This document shows, piece after piece, positions 39,410 to 52,000 of a stretch of 64,000 nt of DNA. Source of the stretch: Blattamonas nauphoetae (Eukaryota > Preaxostyla > Oxymonadida); assembly GCA_033064195.1 (NCBI GenBank), contig JARBJD010000059.1, forward strand, positions 124,001-188,000, written 5' to 3'. Under the pieces are notes generated by a model. That model was not told the origin of the DNA, searched no databases, and worked only from the letters and a program-made list of their open reading frames with translations. The position numbers and the translations under genes are program-made. Positions within the stretch are counted from its first letter, which is position 1. Each line of letters starts with the position of its first letter.

Positions 39410-39661
39410 GAACTTCACGTTTTTTTCTTCTTGTGATAACAGAATCTATTTTTGAATTACTGAACTCGATCTATGGACAAAGTTGATTTCTCCAGAGGCG
39501 AATAGTTAAAACGATTGGGGAACGTCTACAATCGCATACTCGGCATCGTTACCCAACAATCTGATGATTTGAATGATAATTGAACTTCTCTGACGAATTT
39601 TTCTTGAATATTACCCATTTCGAGTAGACACCATCGATCAAACACCACTTTCTGGAGTCGC

Positions 39662-42506
39662 ATGGAGGGATATGCCAGTTTTTTTCAGAAAATTGGTTTA
39701 ACAGACAATTTGAGCACGATTCCTCCTGAAGCACATTCATTTATTCTAAATCTTGCGGGTTTTCATCACTTTTTTTCACACTCATTAGAAAAGGCATCAA
39801 CAAAGATTAATGATGATGAAAAAGTACTCAATGAAAAAAATGAACATATTGCAGATCTAGAAGCTTCTCTTCTTCGATTAACAGCTGCTCAAGAAGAAGG
39901 TATTCACCATCTTATATTCTTCAACGTCTCCCCCTTTCATTTCGTCCAGGTCGATATCGAATCAGCGATGATGAGACCGGAGATTTTGAACATAACGAGG
40001 ATATCCAGGTTATAGCTGATTTAGAAGCACAACTGAAAGAACTCAAAGCCAACAATATTCTTCTTCAAAATCAACTCCGATTGGCAAAAATTGAGGGAAA
40101 AAGAGAGTACTCTCACACGAGTTAGACCATTCTTCATGTTCTTTAAATTTCTAGTAGGCAAAAAGTACCAAGTCAGTCAGCACGCAGCCATCTTTCGAAC
40201 AGACGAAGCTATGTCTATTCCTGGAAAGGTTCAATCAGATGATACAGAGACTGTGATTCAGGAAGATGGAGATTTCTACATGGAACGTGCCATTCCAGCC
40301 GTAGGAATCATTGGACAGCTTTTATCGGCATTCGAATCAAATGATCTCAAATCTCCCCCAAAACTCGCAAATGTCTGAACTTTCTCCGTTCTCTTATTTA
40401 TTTTGCTTCATTCAAGGCTGCTGATGCTGTGATAGCATTGTGTGAAGAAGCTCGATCAATTTTCGCACTCGAACAAAAAGTTCTGTTCCTCAGATCACCT
40501 ATCTACATTTTTGGAGATATTCATGGAAATTACAAAGATCTTCAGTTTTATATGAACAGATTTAATCCAATTGGACGACTTGGTTTCATCCCCCACAAAT
40601 TACTCTTCCTCGGTGATTATGTGGATAGGTGTGTCTGTCCTCAGTGTCATACTCTTTTGTTTCTCCCAAAATTCAGAGGAACCCATTCCGTACAAGTTGT
40701 TCTTCGCCTATTTTTGGACAAAATCTGCACCAGAGTTCGTTATCCTCATTCTTTCATTTGGTTAGAACAAAATCTTTCTTCTCCGAGGCAACCACGAGCT
40801 CTCATACGTCAACTCGCAGATTGAGGTGTATGGATACACCTGCCTCCGTGTCCAATGCGCCTCCATCTTCAAAGACCGCGGTGAGGAAGTCTTTTGGGCG
40901 ATCAATCGAGCCTTTGATTGTCTGCCGATCGCCGCCATCATCGACAAGGAACTGATCTGCATGCACGGAGGTCTGCCGCTTCTCTTCACTCACGCCCCCT
41001 CCAGGTGTTCCGCGCCCGAATTATCAAGAACCTTCCAGTTACCCCGTCCCGGATCCGTTGATCCGACTCCCAAAAGCAGAGCGGCAGGGAATGGATGGCA
41101 CCAGTGTCCTCAACTCTGCCCGAATGAACTCCTCGGCGACGTTCTATCCCGGCACCTTCGCCTCCCCATCATCAATTCTGAACGACCCGTCCAATCTCCC
41201 ATCGTTCAACTCGTTCGCACATTACTTTACTGACGGCACAAAGCCACTCTCCCCAAAACCCAAAATGTCCACCGTCAACCTCTCCGCTCTTCTGCCTCCT
41301 CCTTCAAAGAAGTTCGAAACCACGTCGTCGCCTACTCAGGCGCCTGTTCAGTCGAGACCTTTTCTTCGATCTCCGTCAACGTTATCACTCAACAGTCCGC
41401 ACTCGGGATACCAGACCACAATGCTCTCGCTCGACGACCGCCTCGCAGCCATCCTCCGCTTCCCTCCCTCCCTTCCAGGCACAATCGAGTTCAGCGAAGA
41501 ATGTCAGCTCCTCTCGGACGTCCTTTGGGGAGATCCTGCCCCATCCAATCGTCTTCTCGATGAGGATGGGTTTTGCGTTGGGGATCGCGGTGAAGAGTCG
41601 TACATGTTCGGTGAAATTGCGACCAAACGATTCTTGGAAGCGAACCAGCTAACCATGCTCATTCGAGGACACGAAGACAGGCACTCTGGAATGGAAGTCT
41701 CGCAGAACCAGATGGTGTTTACCGTCTTCTCTTCATCCAACTATCGCGACTCGAACAGTGCTGCTTGTCTCTTCTGCTTCGAAAAACGAATTCACGTTGT
41801 CGTGAAACAGTCGCACATGCCGAAATCGCTCACCCACGACACCAACGCTCCTCGTTATCCGACTGTGTTGAACAAGAAGGAGCAGGAGAAGAAAGGTCGG
41901 AGCCAGAATAGGCGCCCGGAACTTTTCTCCCAACAATCAAAAAATGGGGGTTATCGAGCAAAAACAGACAAAGCGAAAGATGTTTTTGAGTCTCCGCTTC
42001 AGACTCGGTCGTTTTCAAACTCGAGAGTGCCAATCAGAACACAGAAGCAGGTCAAAACAGAAAAACGGAGTGAATCGAGAGACCGAAAGGAAGCTCCGGT
42101 TCCGAACCGTTTTGGTTGGAAGGTCGCTCGCTCTGAATCAGACGATGAAGATCTCCTCGCAATAAGCCGGGATCGTCCACAGACCTTCTCTCCCAAGTCG
42201 CACAACCAGCAATCACATTCCTCCATCTCTTCTCTCCAGAAAACAGAAGACACCGACGCTCTCGCACGAAAAGCAATCACTGCCCCTTCAGAACCTCGGA
42301 CGCGCTTCGGATTTGGCATCAAAAAGCCGCCCACAATCGCTCCGAGAGTGGGACGGAAACAGACATGGAATAGTCAGTTTCCTCCCGCGACAAATCAATC
42401 GAAGATTCCAGGATTTGCGGACACAACACCACTGCAGTCTGATCGAGAAAATGATGATCTAAGTCTCCCAAAATTGGGGGATGTGGGGCTTAGTATGAGC
42501 GGATGA
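39662..42506 (+). CDS. PPP-family Ser/Thr phosphatase with coiled-coil N-terminus and catalytic insertion, 7 exons
   Basis: Exons 39662-39899, 39950-40120, 40158-40372, 40417-40628, 40677-40734, 40766-40970, 41005-42506 give 866 aa. The N-terminal 150 aa are coiled coil (EKVLNEKNEHIADLEASLLR, DLEAQLKELKANNILLQNQL). The catalytic core has FGDIHGN (about 241), GDYVDRG (274), LLRGNHE (about 303-309), MHGG (about 363), LLSDVLWGDP (about 534) and IRGHEDRHSG (about 585). All metal ligands and the general acid His are present, so activity is expected. The stretch from HGG to the VLWGDP motif is about 170 residues instead of about 33 in PP1, so a Ser/Pro-rich insertion of roughly 135 aa sits in the core. 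The last 250 aa are basic and probably disordered. It is not clearly PP1, PP2A, PP2B or PP5; it resembles divergent protist PPPs. Confidence 0.82.
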
Positions 42507-42710
42507 TATTGTTTCACTATGGATTCTCACCAGTTCTTCATTCTTTTCTTTTTTCATTTCCATAGTCTCTTGCATTCTATTGAAATAACACGGTCTGTAT
42601 GGAGATCAATATAAAAATGGTGCGTATTCAAGTCATGTCGAGGACTTCCGTGCTAAGTTATTGCCATTTCATGTGGACAATTTGATCGACCCTCTTCATG
42701 ATTCAATTCA

Positions 42711-45039
42711 ATGATTCATCAATATCTTTTCATATTCTCTCTATTTTCATCTATCTTTTCTCATCATTTCACTATTTTTCATACAAATGACGGTATTTTT
42801 CGCTTCATCACCCAATTTTCTTCACCAATCTTTCCTCCTGAAATGTCTTCAACTTTCAGTTCACGGTTGGATTAATGGACATCCAAAGATTCCGAACCTT
42901 GATGCAACATATGCAGACTACCACAATATGCTCCATCATCTCAAAAAAGCCCAAGACAAGGACAACACCGTTTTTGCATTTGATTCAGGAGACCTCACTC
43001 AAGGAACAGGCCTGTCTGATGCTACAGATATTGCAGGTGAATTTATCTTCGAGATGCATAAGAAAATGGACATTGATGCCTCAACAATCGGAAACCACGA
43101 GTTATATGACAATGAGGTAATTAACTATATTGCAGACAAAGTGTATCCATATATGAACAAAACGTACGTCTTTTCTCTGATCGTTATGTTTGGTTTTCAC
43201 CCATATTCTCTCTATCTTGGACCGTCACATTGAAATGTTACTATCTACCTCATCCTATCCACCTCCAGATATATTTCGGGAAATGTCGAGTATAAGAATG
43301 ACTCTAAAACCCTAGCTGATCCATGGCTTGTGAAAAAAGTTGATGGAATTGGAAATATCCTCATTCTTGGTTTCATGTACAATTTTAGTGGATTTGGATC
43401 TGACTGTGTTGTCACGCCTGTAGCAACCGCACTTTCGGATCCCAAATATGCTGAAATCATTAAAGAAACAGACCCTGCACTCATAATTGGCGTGATCCAT
43501 TCACCACCACTAGCAGATGAAACAGCAACCATTCGAAGCACGCTCTTGAAACTCACAAATGACCAAGTTCCCATAATTCTTCTTTGTGGTCACGACCACA
43601 AAGAATATTCTGATATTACTGCAATACACGGCACATTTGAATCTCTCTCTTTCTTCCAGATGCTTTCCGACATTCAATTCGATCTCATCCCTACAGCATC
43701 ACTAACCGACACAAACCTCCAAAAATTCATGTCCACAGATGGTGTTTATCTGTCCAATCCGACACGTTCAAAGATCACCAGATCCAATTCTTATTCGATC
43801 CACAATCTCACTGTTTCTCACCTGAACACGACAATATCTCACCTTCAAACACGAGCAAATGTATCAGCAACCTCATGGGATACAGATAAAGGAAAAGAGA
43901 TTCGAGAAGCAATCAAAGCAAAGGCTAAAGAGCTTCGTCTGGACACTCCTCTCGGCTGTGCGACAAAAACCTATTATGGATTCTTCAAGATGCCAGAAGA
44001 AACAAAAACCAACATTTCGATGTATACAATGTATGTCGACCACATTTATCCAACCATGCGGCCACTCTCGAAACATAATTCGAAATATGGACGTGCCGCG
44101 ACTTCCCTCCCAGATACAGTCTATCCTATCAACTCTGCCTCTGTAAGAAATCATTTATATCGAGGAAAGATTTATCGCGATGATGTCTTCTCAGTCGAGC
44201 CATTCAAAAACAACTTCAACGCAATTCGCAACATCTCAATCAATCATATGAGGAAGCTCATCAACTATAAGGCAGACCCTGAAGCTGTATATACGATGCA
44301 ATCTAACCAACTCAACACGTGCTGGAAGAAATGCATTCCTCTTGATCAAGTCAGCAATTATCAATCAAAATACGATAGAATGAAAACAATGCAATTTAGA
44401 GGAGGCGAAACCGAAAGAAATGCCGAAATTGAGCGTCTGATGTCTCGTGTCAAGAAAACACTCGCTCGTTGTTGGTCTTCTGAAGTGTCCATCACGGAAT
44501 CGGAGTTTATGCAGGGCTGTGTGGATCAAGCTGGAGTTTGCGCTTTGTTTGACGATTGCTACAATGATTTATCACATTTTATCGAGAATCCATCAATCTT
44601 CACCAACAAATACAAATCATTCAACAGCAGTTTCAAGATCACCACCTTCAACCTTCCTGAAGAAGGAAAAGAAACAGAAAAGGAGAAAATGCACAAATTC
44701 GACATTGTTACAAATTCTTATGATGCTAATCGGCTATGTCAGATGCTTAATGAGATTATCGAAGACGGCACCAAATACACAGTCGAACCATCAACCATTG
44801 TTTGCCGGGACGTTTTTGAGGAGTATATATCAAAACACATGAAGTGTGGACGCCTTTCAGGATATGTGATCTTCGGTCTAGTTGCTCTCTCAACCGTTCT
44901 GGTCCTGACAATGATCGTCGTGATAATTGTCATCTGCTGTGTACGAAAGAAGAAGAAACAAGACAAGAATGATCATGTGGCTGCTGTCGATGATCTTTTG
45001 GATGACAGAGTCAAATATAACCGAGTTTCTTTTGATTAA
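42711..45039 (+). CDS. Membrane-anchored metallophosphatase of the 5'-nucleotidase / YHR202W type, 3 exons
   Basis: Exons 42711-42792, 42860-43163 and 43269-45039 give 718 aa. The signal peptide is MIHQYLFIFSLFSSIFS. The calcineurin-like core follows at once: HTNDVHGWINGHP (24-36; split by intron 1), FDSGDLTQGTGLSDATD, IGNHELYD, HSPP, and GHDHKEYSDITAIHG. These supply the expected metal ligands. The layout matches the fungal YHR202W group, close to 5'-nucleotidases, rather than PPPs. A Cys-containing C-terminal region follows, then one transmembrane helix (VIFGLVALSTVLVLTMIVVI), a CCVRKKKK stop-transfer and a 25-aa acidic tail. The catalytic domain should face the lumen or cell exterior. A nucleotide substrate is inferred from the family. 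Confidence 0.82.
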
Positions 45040-45632
45040 CGTTGTTTTGATTTATCTTCATTTCAGATAAAGTCATCTATTATTGGATACTCTGACAGAA
45101 AAAAATGTGAACATCATGGGAATCTGTATGAGGAAGTGTACGAATGCGGAGAAATCTGTCTCTTCAATGTTTAAAGTGAATGTGAACGAGTTTGATTGTG
45201 ATGTGGACTAGACAGATAACAAAGCAGAGAATGAGTGAATAAATGAGACAAAACAATCAAGGAAAAGATAAAAATGAGAATGTGTCAGTCCCTTAGATAT
45301 AGTCCCCACGTATAAGGTAAGAACAGGTCTGTAATATAATTTTTAATCATTCACAAACTCAAGAACAACGAAGAAATAAAGGCTAGAAGAGTAATGAGAA
45401 AGTCAACATACATTCATGTATCAATGAACAGAGTTCTAAATCATATTCAACCCTTGTCAGAGAGCTGAACTCAAGTTTCGATCGAGACCATAACCCTATC
45501 GTGACTCCATCTCGAATGATCAATCTGAGAAAAATCGAACTGTAAACATCTGTAAGCATATAAAAACAGACATTTCACATTTTAAAGACAATTTCATTCA
45601 TGATTCAATTGAAATGAGAAAAGAATCTTCAA
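45040..45632. other. Convergent intergenic spacer
   Basis: AT-rich region between the metallophosphatase (+) and transportin (-) 3' ends. No gene, repeat or RNA structure recognised. Confidence 0.4.
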
Positions 45633-48600
45633 TCAAAAATTGTACAACCGATGAAGTCTTCCCTGCATCTTCTTCGGAACCCTTCCATACAACATACCCC
45701 AGTCAGCAGACTGAGAACACAAAGTTCTCAAGGAGTTCAACGCCTGCCCCATTTCCGAGCGCACAAGATCGCTCGGTTCTCTGCCCCAATTCGACGCCAC
45801 TTGCATGAACGTAACGACAAACGGAGCGAACACCATCGGATGCATCTGGGCAGCTTTCGCAAGTTGCAGATAGGCAACCTCCTTTTCATCAAAGTGCTTG
45901 TCTTTAAAGCCTGTGAGAGCGACGAGAATGTAGCGGATGGGGGAAGGATATGGTTGCGGGTGTTTCTCGTTTGGTGGGAATTGGAAGGTCGTCAGGAACT
46001 GGACAGTTGTGTTCGGGTCGAGTTGGAGGAAATGGCAGATGCACTGGCTCGCATTCAAAATGAGATCCTGTGTCTGTTCAGTGACTGCAGCGAGCTCAAA
46101 CGCTGACAACTCACTGTCCCTCTGAGATCGGTTCACAACTTCATCGTTAACTGTGGTTCTGTTATCTCTCGTGAAGATCATCGTCAGCTGTTCGAGATAT
46201 GTCACCATCGGGAACGGGAAACTGATCTGGCCCTTAGAAAAGTAGACCAACTCTCCAAAACACCAGATCGCATTCGATGTCAGCTTGACATGATCGGAAC
46301 TCCACACGTGCGGTTCGTGAAGACGAGTCAGAATGGCATCGAGAGCGTTGGAGACGATTGAAAAGCAGTGTCGGGCACAAGTTCCGGTGAGGACGAAGAG
46401 AGAGAGGAGTGAGTCGTCGTCCACAGAAAGCGAGGCACACCGAGGGATGATTTGTGAGGCCACCACAGACGCCATAATCTGCTCCGACTGCGCTTGGTAT
46501 TCTTCGACGATTGTTTCGAAGAAAGCGAAGCTCATTGTCAGAGAATTCGTCATCACTGACCCCATCTTCCCTTCTTCTTTGAGAGTGTTGGCCAGTTTTT
46601 CGAGTCGGCCTTGGACGAATGGGACGACTGCGTTGACCATCGATGTGGCGACGGGGATGGGGACGTTTGATTCACCAACTTCGATTACATCCTGAAGAAG
46701 AGAGATGAGATGGGTGTTATATTGATCTCGTCCCTCTTCTGAGGCTTGGATATTATTGATGATGGCCAGCAGCATCACAGCAAGAGGCGTCGATGGCTCA
46801 AAATTGTTCGGATCTCGCACAATGTCTGGATAGTGTGAGATGACCATTGTGATCGACCGAGCCGCGGCGAGTTGAACCAACGGCGGACTCGTCATGAACA
46901 CGTCTGCGAAGATTGTGAAGAACTGGGGTGCGATGTCAGACAGCATCGACCCTGCGCAATGAATGATCATCCGAAGAGCATAGACCGCTGTTTGTTGAAT
47001 GCGAGAATGAGGATCCTTGACCAGTTTGCCAAGAATGGGGAGGGACTCATTGAGAAGTTCGGTTGTTGGTGCGTGTGGTGCTCGAGGGTCGTTGTCCGGT
47101 TCTTCGTCGTCTTCATCGAGTTCACTTCGTTCAGCAAGTCTTTTGGCTTCTTCTGCATCTTCGTTTTGAGTTCCGAGCGGGCCGACAATCCAACTCGAGA
47201 ACTCTCCAATCACCCAAGTCGCACGGAGACGGACGAGAGGAAAGGGAGACGTTGTTTGAGAGAGTACCCACTTCAGGATGTTGTTCAGCTGGTCCGGGAA
47301 TTGAAGGGCAGCAACGGAGAAGTGGTAAGCGAGACATCCCAAGGCGAGCAATGCTGTCTCGATGAGCGACGACGCATCCGGAAGAAAATTGACTTCATCG
47401 GCCGTTTGTGGTTGTTCGCTGATTTCGTTTGATTGTGTGATGATTTGGTTGAGTGTGTCGGTCACAATTGGAACAATTTCAGTTTTGTATTCATCCCCAA
47501 TGATTTCGAGTGTTGTTGATGCTGATTTCCGTAAGGTGAACCCCCCTGTCATACGATATGTCGAATATTCGTTATCGTGTGTATCGATATCGTCGCTATC
47601 CTCGTCATCGTCGTCATCATTTGAATTCGAACCCCACGCGACAGGGATGGCTGAATCTCGACCTCCTTGAGCATCAGCATCGAGCATTTCGTTTTTATAG
47701 AAATGGAGGTCATCTGATTTGAACTGTAAGTTTTTAATTATGAGTGGAATGAGTGTGCCAAGTCTTGGAGGAATGTCGTTGGCGGTATCAAGGGTCCGAA
47801 GGTCTTCAAGATTGGCCCAGAATCCTATAGCCGCCCTGAGAATATCTTCATTATCATCTTGAAGACATATAAGTGTAAAGTCCATGAGGGGAACGAAAAT
47901 AGGCTGGAACGCTTTTCGGACAGCTGGGCGATTCAGTAACATAAGAAACATCGCAAATGTGTCAATAGCTTCAGATTTAACCGATGGATCTTCATGTCTG
48001 GCATAAGTTGTGCAAAACTCAAAGATTCGGTTAACTTTCTCTTCAGAGAGAGTTTCTATGCGGGCAAGGGTATGATACAGATTTCTGATGATGTTAATGA
48101 TTGTTTTTGGAGATTGTGTGAGAGTAGCTGCTGTCATAAGAAGAGTTAGAGTTTTATCTTCGATTCTGAGAGACGAATGAAAAAGAAGAAAGATAGACAG
48201 ATTAAAATCGTTTGACGCAATTTTAGTGAGGTTACTGCTCAATATTGATGTGTACAGAGATATTGCACCATCAATTTGATCACTATTCTGATTATTAACA
48301 GCAGAACTGATGAGTTCGATACAAGTGAGGATTGACGTGTAGTCTGGGGCGTAAATAGCAACATATACAAACCATCTTGTGGAACATATGCCAAAATAAT
48401 CTTTGTAGCAGCCCATTGGATTGATTTGGATGGAGATCCAAGAAAAGGAATTGCTTCAGAGGTGAGGGATTGTCTGACGGGTTGTGGAATATCAATATCG
48501 TTGACTTCAGCCATATTTTGGAGATAAAGGGTTGCTGACTTTCTGATGGGATCTGGAACATTAGGTTCAGCTAGAGCGATGCGGAAAAGTTTCGTCGGAA

Positions 48601-48783
48601 GAGATTGGTCTGTTCGAGCTAGATTGAGGAGAGACTGGAAGAAAGGATCAAGTTATTCAATAAAAAAGTTGGGCAGACATCTGTAGCAGCGCGAACGGTT
48701 GGAGTGTGCGACTTGAGAGTATTGTCGAGAAGTTGGGCGATTGGGGATAATTCTGGTGATATCTGGGAAAACTGAGTGATCAT
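45633..48783 (-). CDS. Karyopherin-beta, transportin-like nuclear import receptor, 3 exons
   Basis: Exons 48783-48679, 48634-48373 and 48343-45633 give 1,025 aa. The N-terminus is an importin-N region (IAQLLDNTLKSHTPTVRAAT, KLFRIALAEPNVPDPIRKSA). HEAT repeats run throughout. An acidic loop near residue 363 (DDDDDEDSDDIDTHDNEYST) is followed at once by TLRKSASTTLEIIGDEYK. In transportin-1 the acidic loop is likewise followed by [21 protein letters not shown], which favours transportin over importin-beta-1. A second acidic insertion (ERSELDEDDEEPDNDPRA) lies near 460. The end (WGMLYGRVPKKMQGRLHRLY) matches the transportin C-terminus in position. Transportin carries PY-NLS cargo such as hnRNPs into the nucleus, and ciliary cargo in some species. 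The two 5' exons and introns (44 and 29 nt) come from frame and similarity. Confidence 0.82.
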
Positions 48784-49010
48784 GATAATAAAAAAGAAGT
48801 TGAAACATCGAAAGTCATCGTTGAAAGGATGAGGGACTCGGAGGTTTATGAAATGGGTTTTGATCTAACAGATTAGTGTCAATTCAAAGGAATTTGATCA
48901 TTTCTAGGCTCTTCGAGGTAGTATAAGTACCGAACAAACGAAAATTTTATAAAATTAAAGACAAAAAGATGAAACTCGTTTTGCAACTGAAGATGCAAGG
49001 GTGAAATGTC

Positions 49011-52000
49011 TTATTCGACAGAATAATCAAACTCAAATAGAACATAAATTCTTTCTGCCAACTCTCGGATTTTCTCATTCCGATGGCAGATGCAAAGACT
49101 CACAACGTCAAACCCCCCAGCCTCCAAAAAAGATTCCCGATACTTTCTGTAGAAAGGGTCCTGGTACGTCCTGTTCTCAGCCACAAAGAGAATCGACCGA
49201 ATTGTGCTCAATCCAAGCAGCCTGGCAGCATCGCAGACAGATTCTACATAAAACAACGAATCGTCTGACCTTGTCTGTGTCACTGTGGCACGTGAGAATG
49301 TCGAGAACGTATCGCCTGACGGCTGATATCGATTGATATTGTTGATCCTGTTCTCCGCATATTGCTGAGCGAAGAGTGTGTTCCGTGTTGGGGCAGAGGA
49401 GGTCAGAGGAGAGGAGCCACCTGTCAGTCCGATCCACTGGATGACAGGGTCGGGGGCTGTCGGAGGTTTCCGTTCGTTTGGGTTGAAAACTCGTGTTGGG
49501 AGATGAGATTTGGGTTCGATAGGGATGAGTGGAGGGTTGGAAGAAACGATTGGATACTTCTGTCCATCGTGCAGCTCGTTGGGATGGAAGTATTCTGAGA
49601 AGAAAGATTGGACAAAGGTGGGAGGGATGGAATCTGTGAAACCATACTCCTCCGGATTCGAGACAAGGTCGGGACTGACCATAACAAAGTCCTCTTCATC
49701 AAACTCGGCCAACCTTTCGTTGATTTCCTGCTGTCTCCGCTCCTCTTCCAACTGTTTCCGTCTGATCTTGTCTCGTTCTGAGCGTGACAAGACCTCCGAA
49801 GACGAGAGAGGAGGAGCCATCTTGACGTTGAGATGAAGTGGCTGTGATTGTGGTGTGAGGAGATTCGAGTGGCTCTGACTCTTCTCACTGCGATTGGAAG
49901 AGTGTACTGAAGATGGTACTGATAACCGCTTTGTCGGCCATGGAGAGGACGGGATTGGAGTGGGTGGGGATGACATGATGGATGGGGTGTCTGTGTAATA
50001 GTGTTTGTTTGAGAGTCCGAGCGGGACAAAGGAATACTCCGACACGTCCGTCTGAGAAATAAATGTCATTCCGGAAGTCATTGTTGCCGTGTCATTGAAC
50101 GTGTCCGTGTCGTCAAAGTCAATCTGAAGTGAAGTTTCAGCTTCTTCGTTCTGCGTGGGGCTGTAAAGGAGAGAATCTTGCCCCAAATCGCTTGAATAGC
50201 CATTGTTCGTTTGGGAATTGGTGATCGTTGCGCTGTCATCGGGAGCGGAGTCCTGGTTGACATCTTCGTTGCCTGATTGTCGAGCTTTTCGTCGTTTTTC
50301 GATCATCTTCAGCTCTCGCTTGGCTTCCCGTCTTCTCCTCTCATCTCTACGCATCTCTTTCTGCTCCTCTTTTGTGATGAACTGTGCTTGACGTTGAGTT
50401 TGCATGTTCCAATACTGTCGCCAATTGTCTCCATTATTCGTTTTCAGTCTGTCTTCGTACTGCAGGAGTGTTTGGTCTGTTTGCTGTTTTTGATTCCATT
50501 CTGACAGCTTCTCTCCTGTCTCCAGAAATCCAGTTGTGACTGTCTGGCCGTGCTCAGACAGAACACGAGATTGAGCCAATTGGACCAAAACACCCACAAC
50601 ATTCTGAGCGAGCATCTTGTCATTCGCGTCCTTTCCACAGAGCAAGAACAGTTCCACCACTCTCGCGGCATCCTGTGCAATATACATCGAGATCCCATCA
50701 GTGTCCAACTTCACGATGTCGACTGTGTGCGGATCGTTCTGGAGAAAGGTGCAACCTGGATAGGTCAGTGTTTCCAGCACGACACATCTGGAGAAGGGAG
50801 GAAGGATAACACGAGTTGCTTGGGGTGTGGTGCTCGGAGGGACGAACAGAACAGTCGAAAGAAAAGGGTCAGAATCATCAAAGTCCTTGTCCTCAGAACC
50901 CCACTCTGGATCGAGGATGGACGCCATCCGACTTGATCGTCGCACCTTCTCGATAAATGTCTCAATCACAGGGAAGCTAACCGTTCCAGTGAGAAGTTGG
51001 ATGAGGCGCGGAACAACCCCAGCAGACACGAGCGCCTGTCCACACATGACGCCGTTCAGCGATTGGAGAAGGTTGCGGATGACACCGAGAGTGAGATGGG
51101 CAACGTCCGCCACTTTTGAGTAGAGACACGTAATGAGGGTTTCGATGGCCGACGGGACTTGGAGGAAATCTGAGGAGCGTGTGACGGGGAGTTTGACGAG
51201 GAGGGAGAGGACAATTAGGGCAGAGCGGATGAGATGGGTTGAGGGAAGGGAGAGGATGGAGATCAGACTTGGGAGGAGGTCAATTGTCCAATCATATTCG
51301 ACATCTGAGAAGAAGAAAATGACAATAAAGAAGGAACACACAGTAACTGCAGTTTGCGATGTTCATCATCCCCCACAACCCACGCATGATCCTATCGAGA
51401 GTTTTTCTGATGCTTTGAGTTGTTTTTCCAGTGCTTCGCGTGTTTTTCGTGGCTCGTGAACTTTTTTTGACGATGAGCTCCCAAAACGAACCGGCTGGCT
51501 TTGTTGGTTCGACTGAGGTATTGGACTTATGTTTTCCTTTTCGATGATTTGAAAATGGTATTGGAGCATGATCTGGATTGGTGGAAGATGTGGTATTTCC
51601 AGTTTCTTTGTTATCTTTGAGTTTTCGCTTTTTGTTCTTTGGAGGCGATGGTTCTTCTGGAACATTTGCTTTTCTCCATTCATCAACAACCATGGTCAAC
51701 AAAATAGGTCCAATTTTTTGTGTGTAGATACCAAACTTGTCTTCGTTGTGAATCATCGCGAGAATTTCACAAGCTCGTTCCTTTTCTTCCAGCCTATCTG
51801 AATTTTCGATCAAATCCATTAAAACTCCGGTCCCATCATAATTAACGAACTGTGATTTCACTCGATCAAATTCATAAGGAGGAGAGAAGAGTTTCCCGAC
51901 TACAAGAACCCTTTCAAGGAGGATGACAAATTGTTCTCGTTCATCTGGTGTGAGATACAGTTGAGAACCTTCAGCCGCATAGGGACGGGGATGGACTGAC

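Noticed and set aside
45651-47670. Multiple + strand frames of 60-190 aa
   Set aside because: Antisense to transportin.
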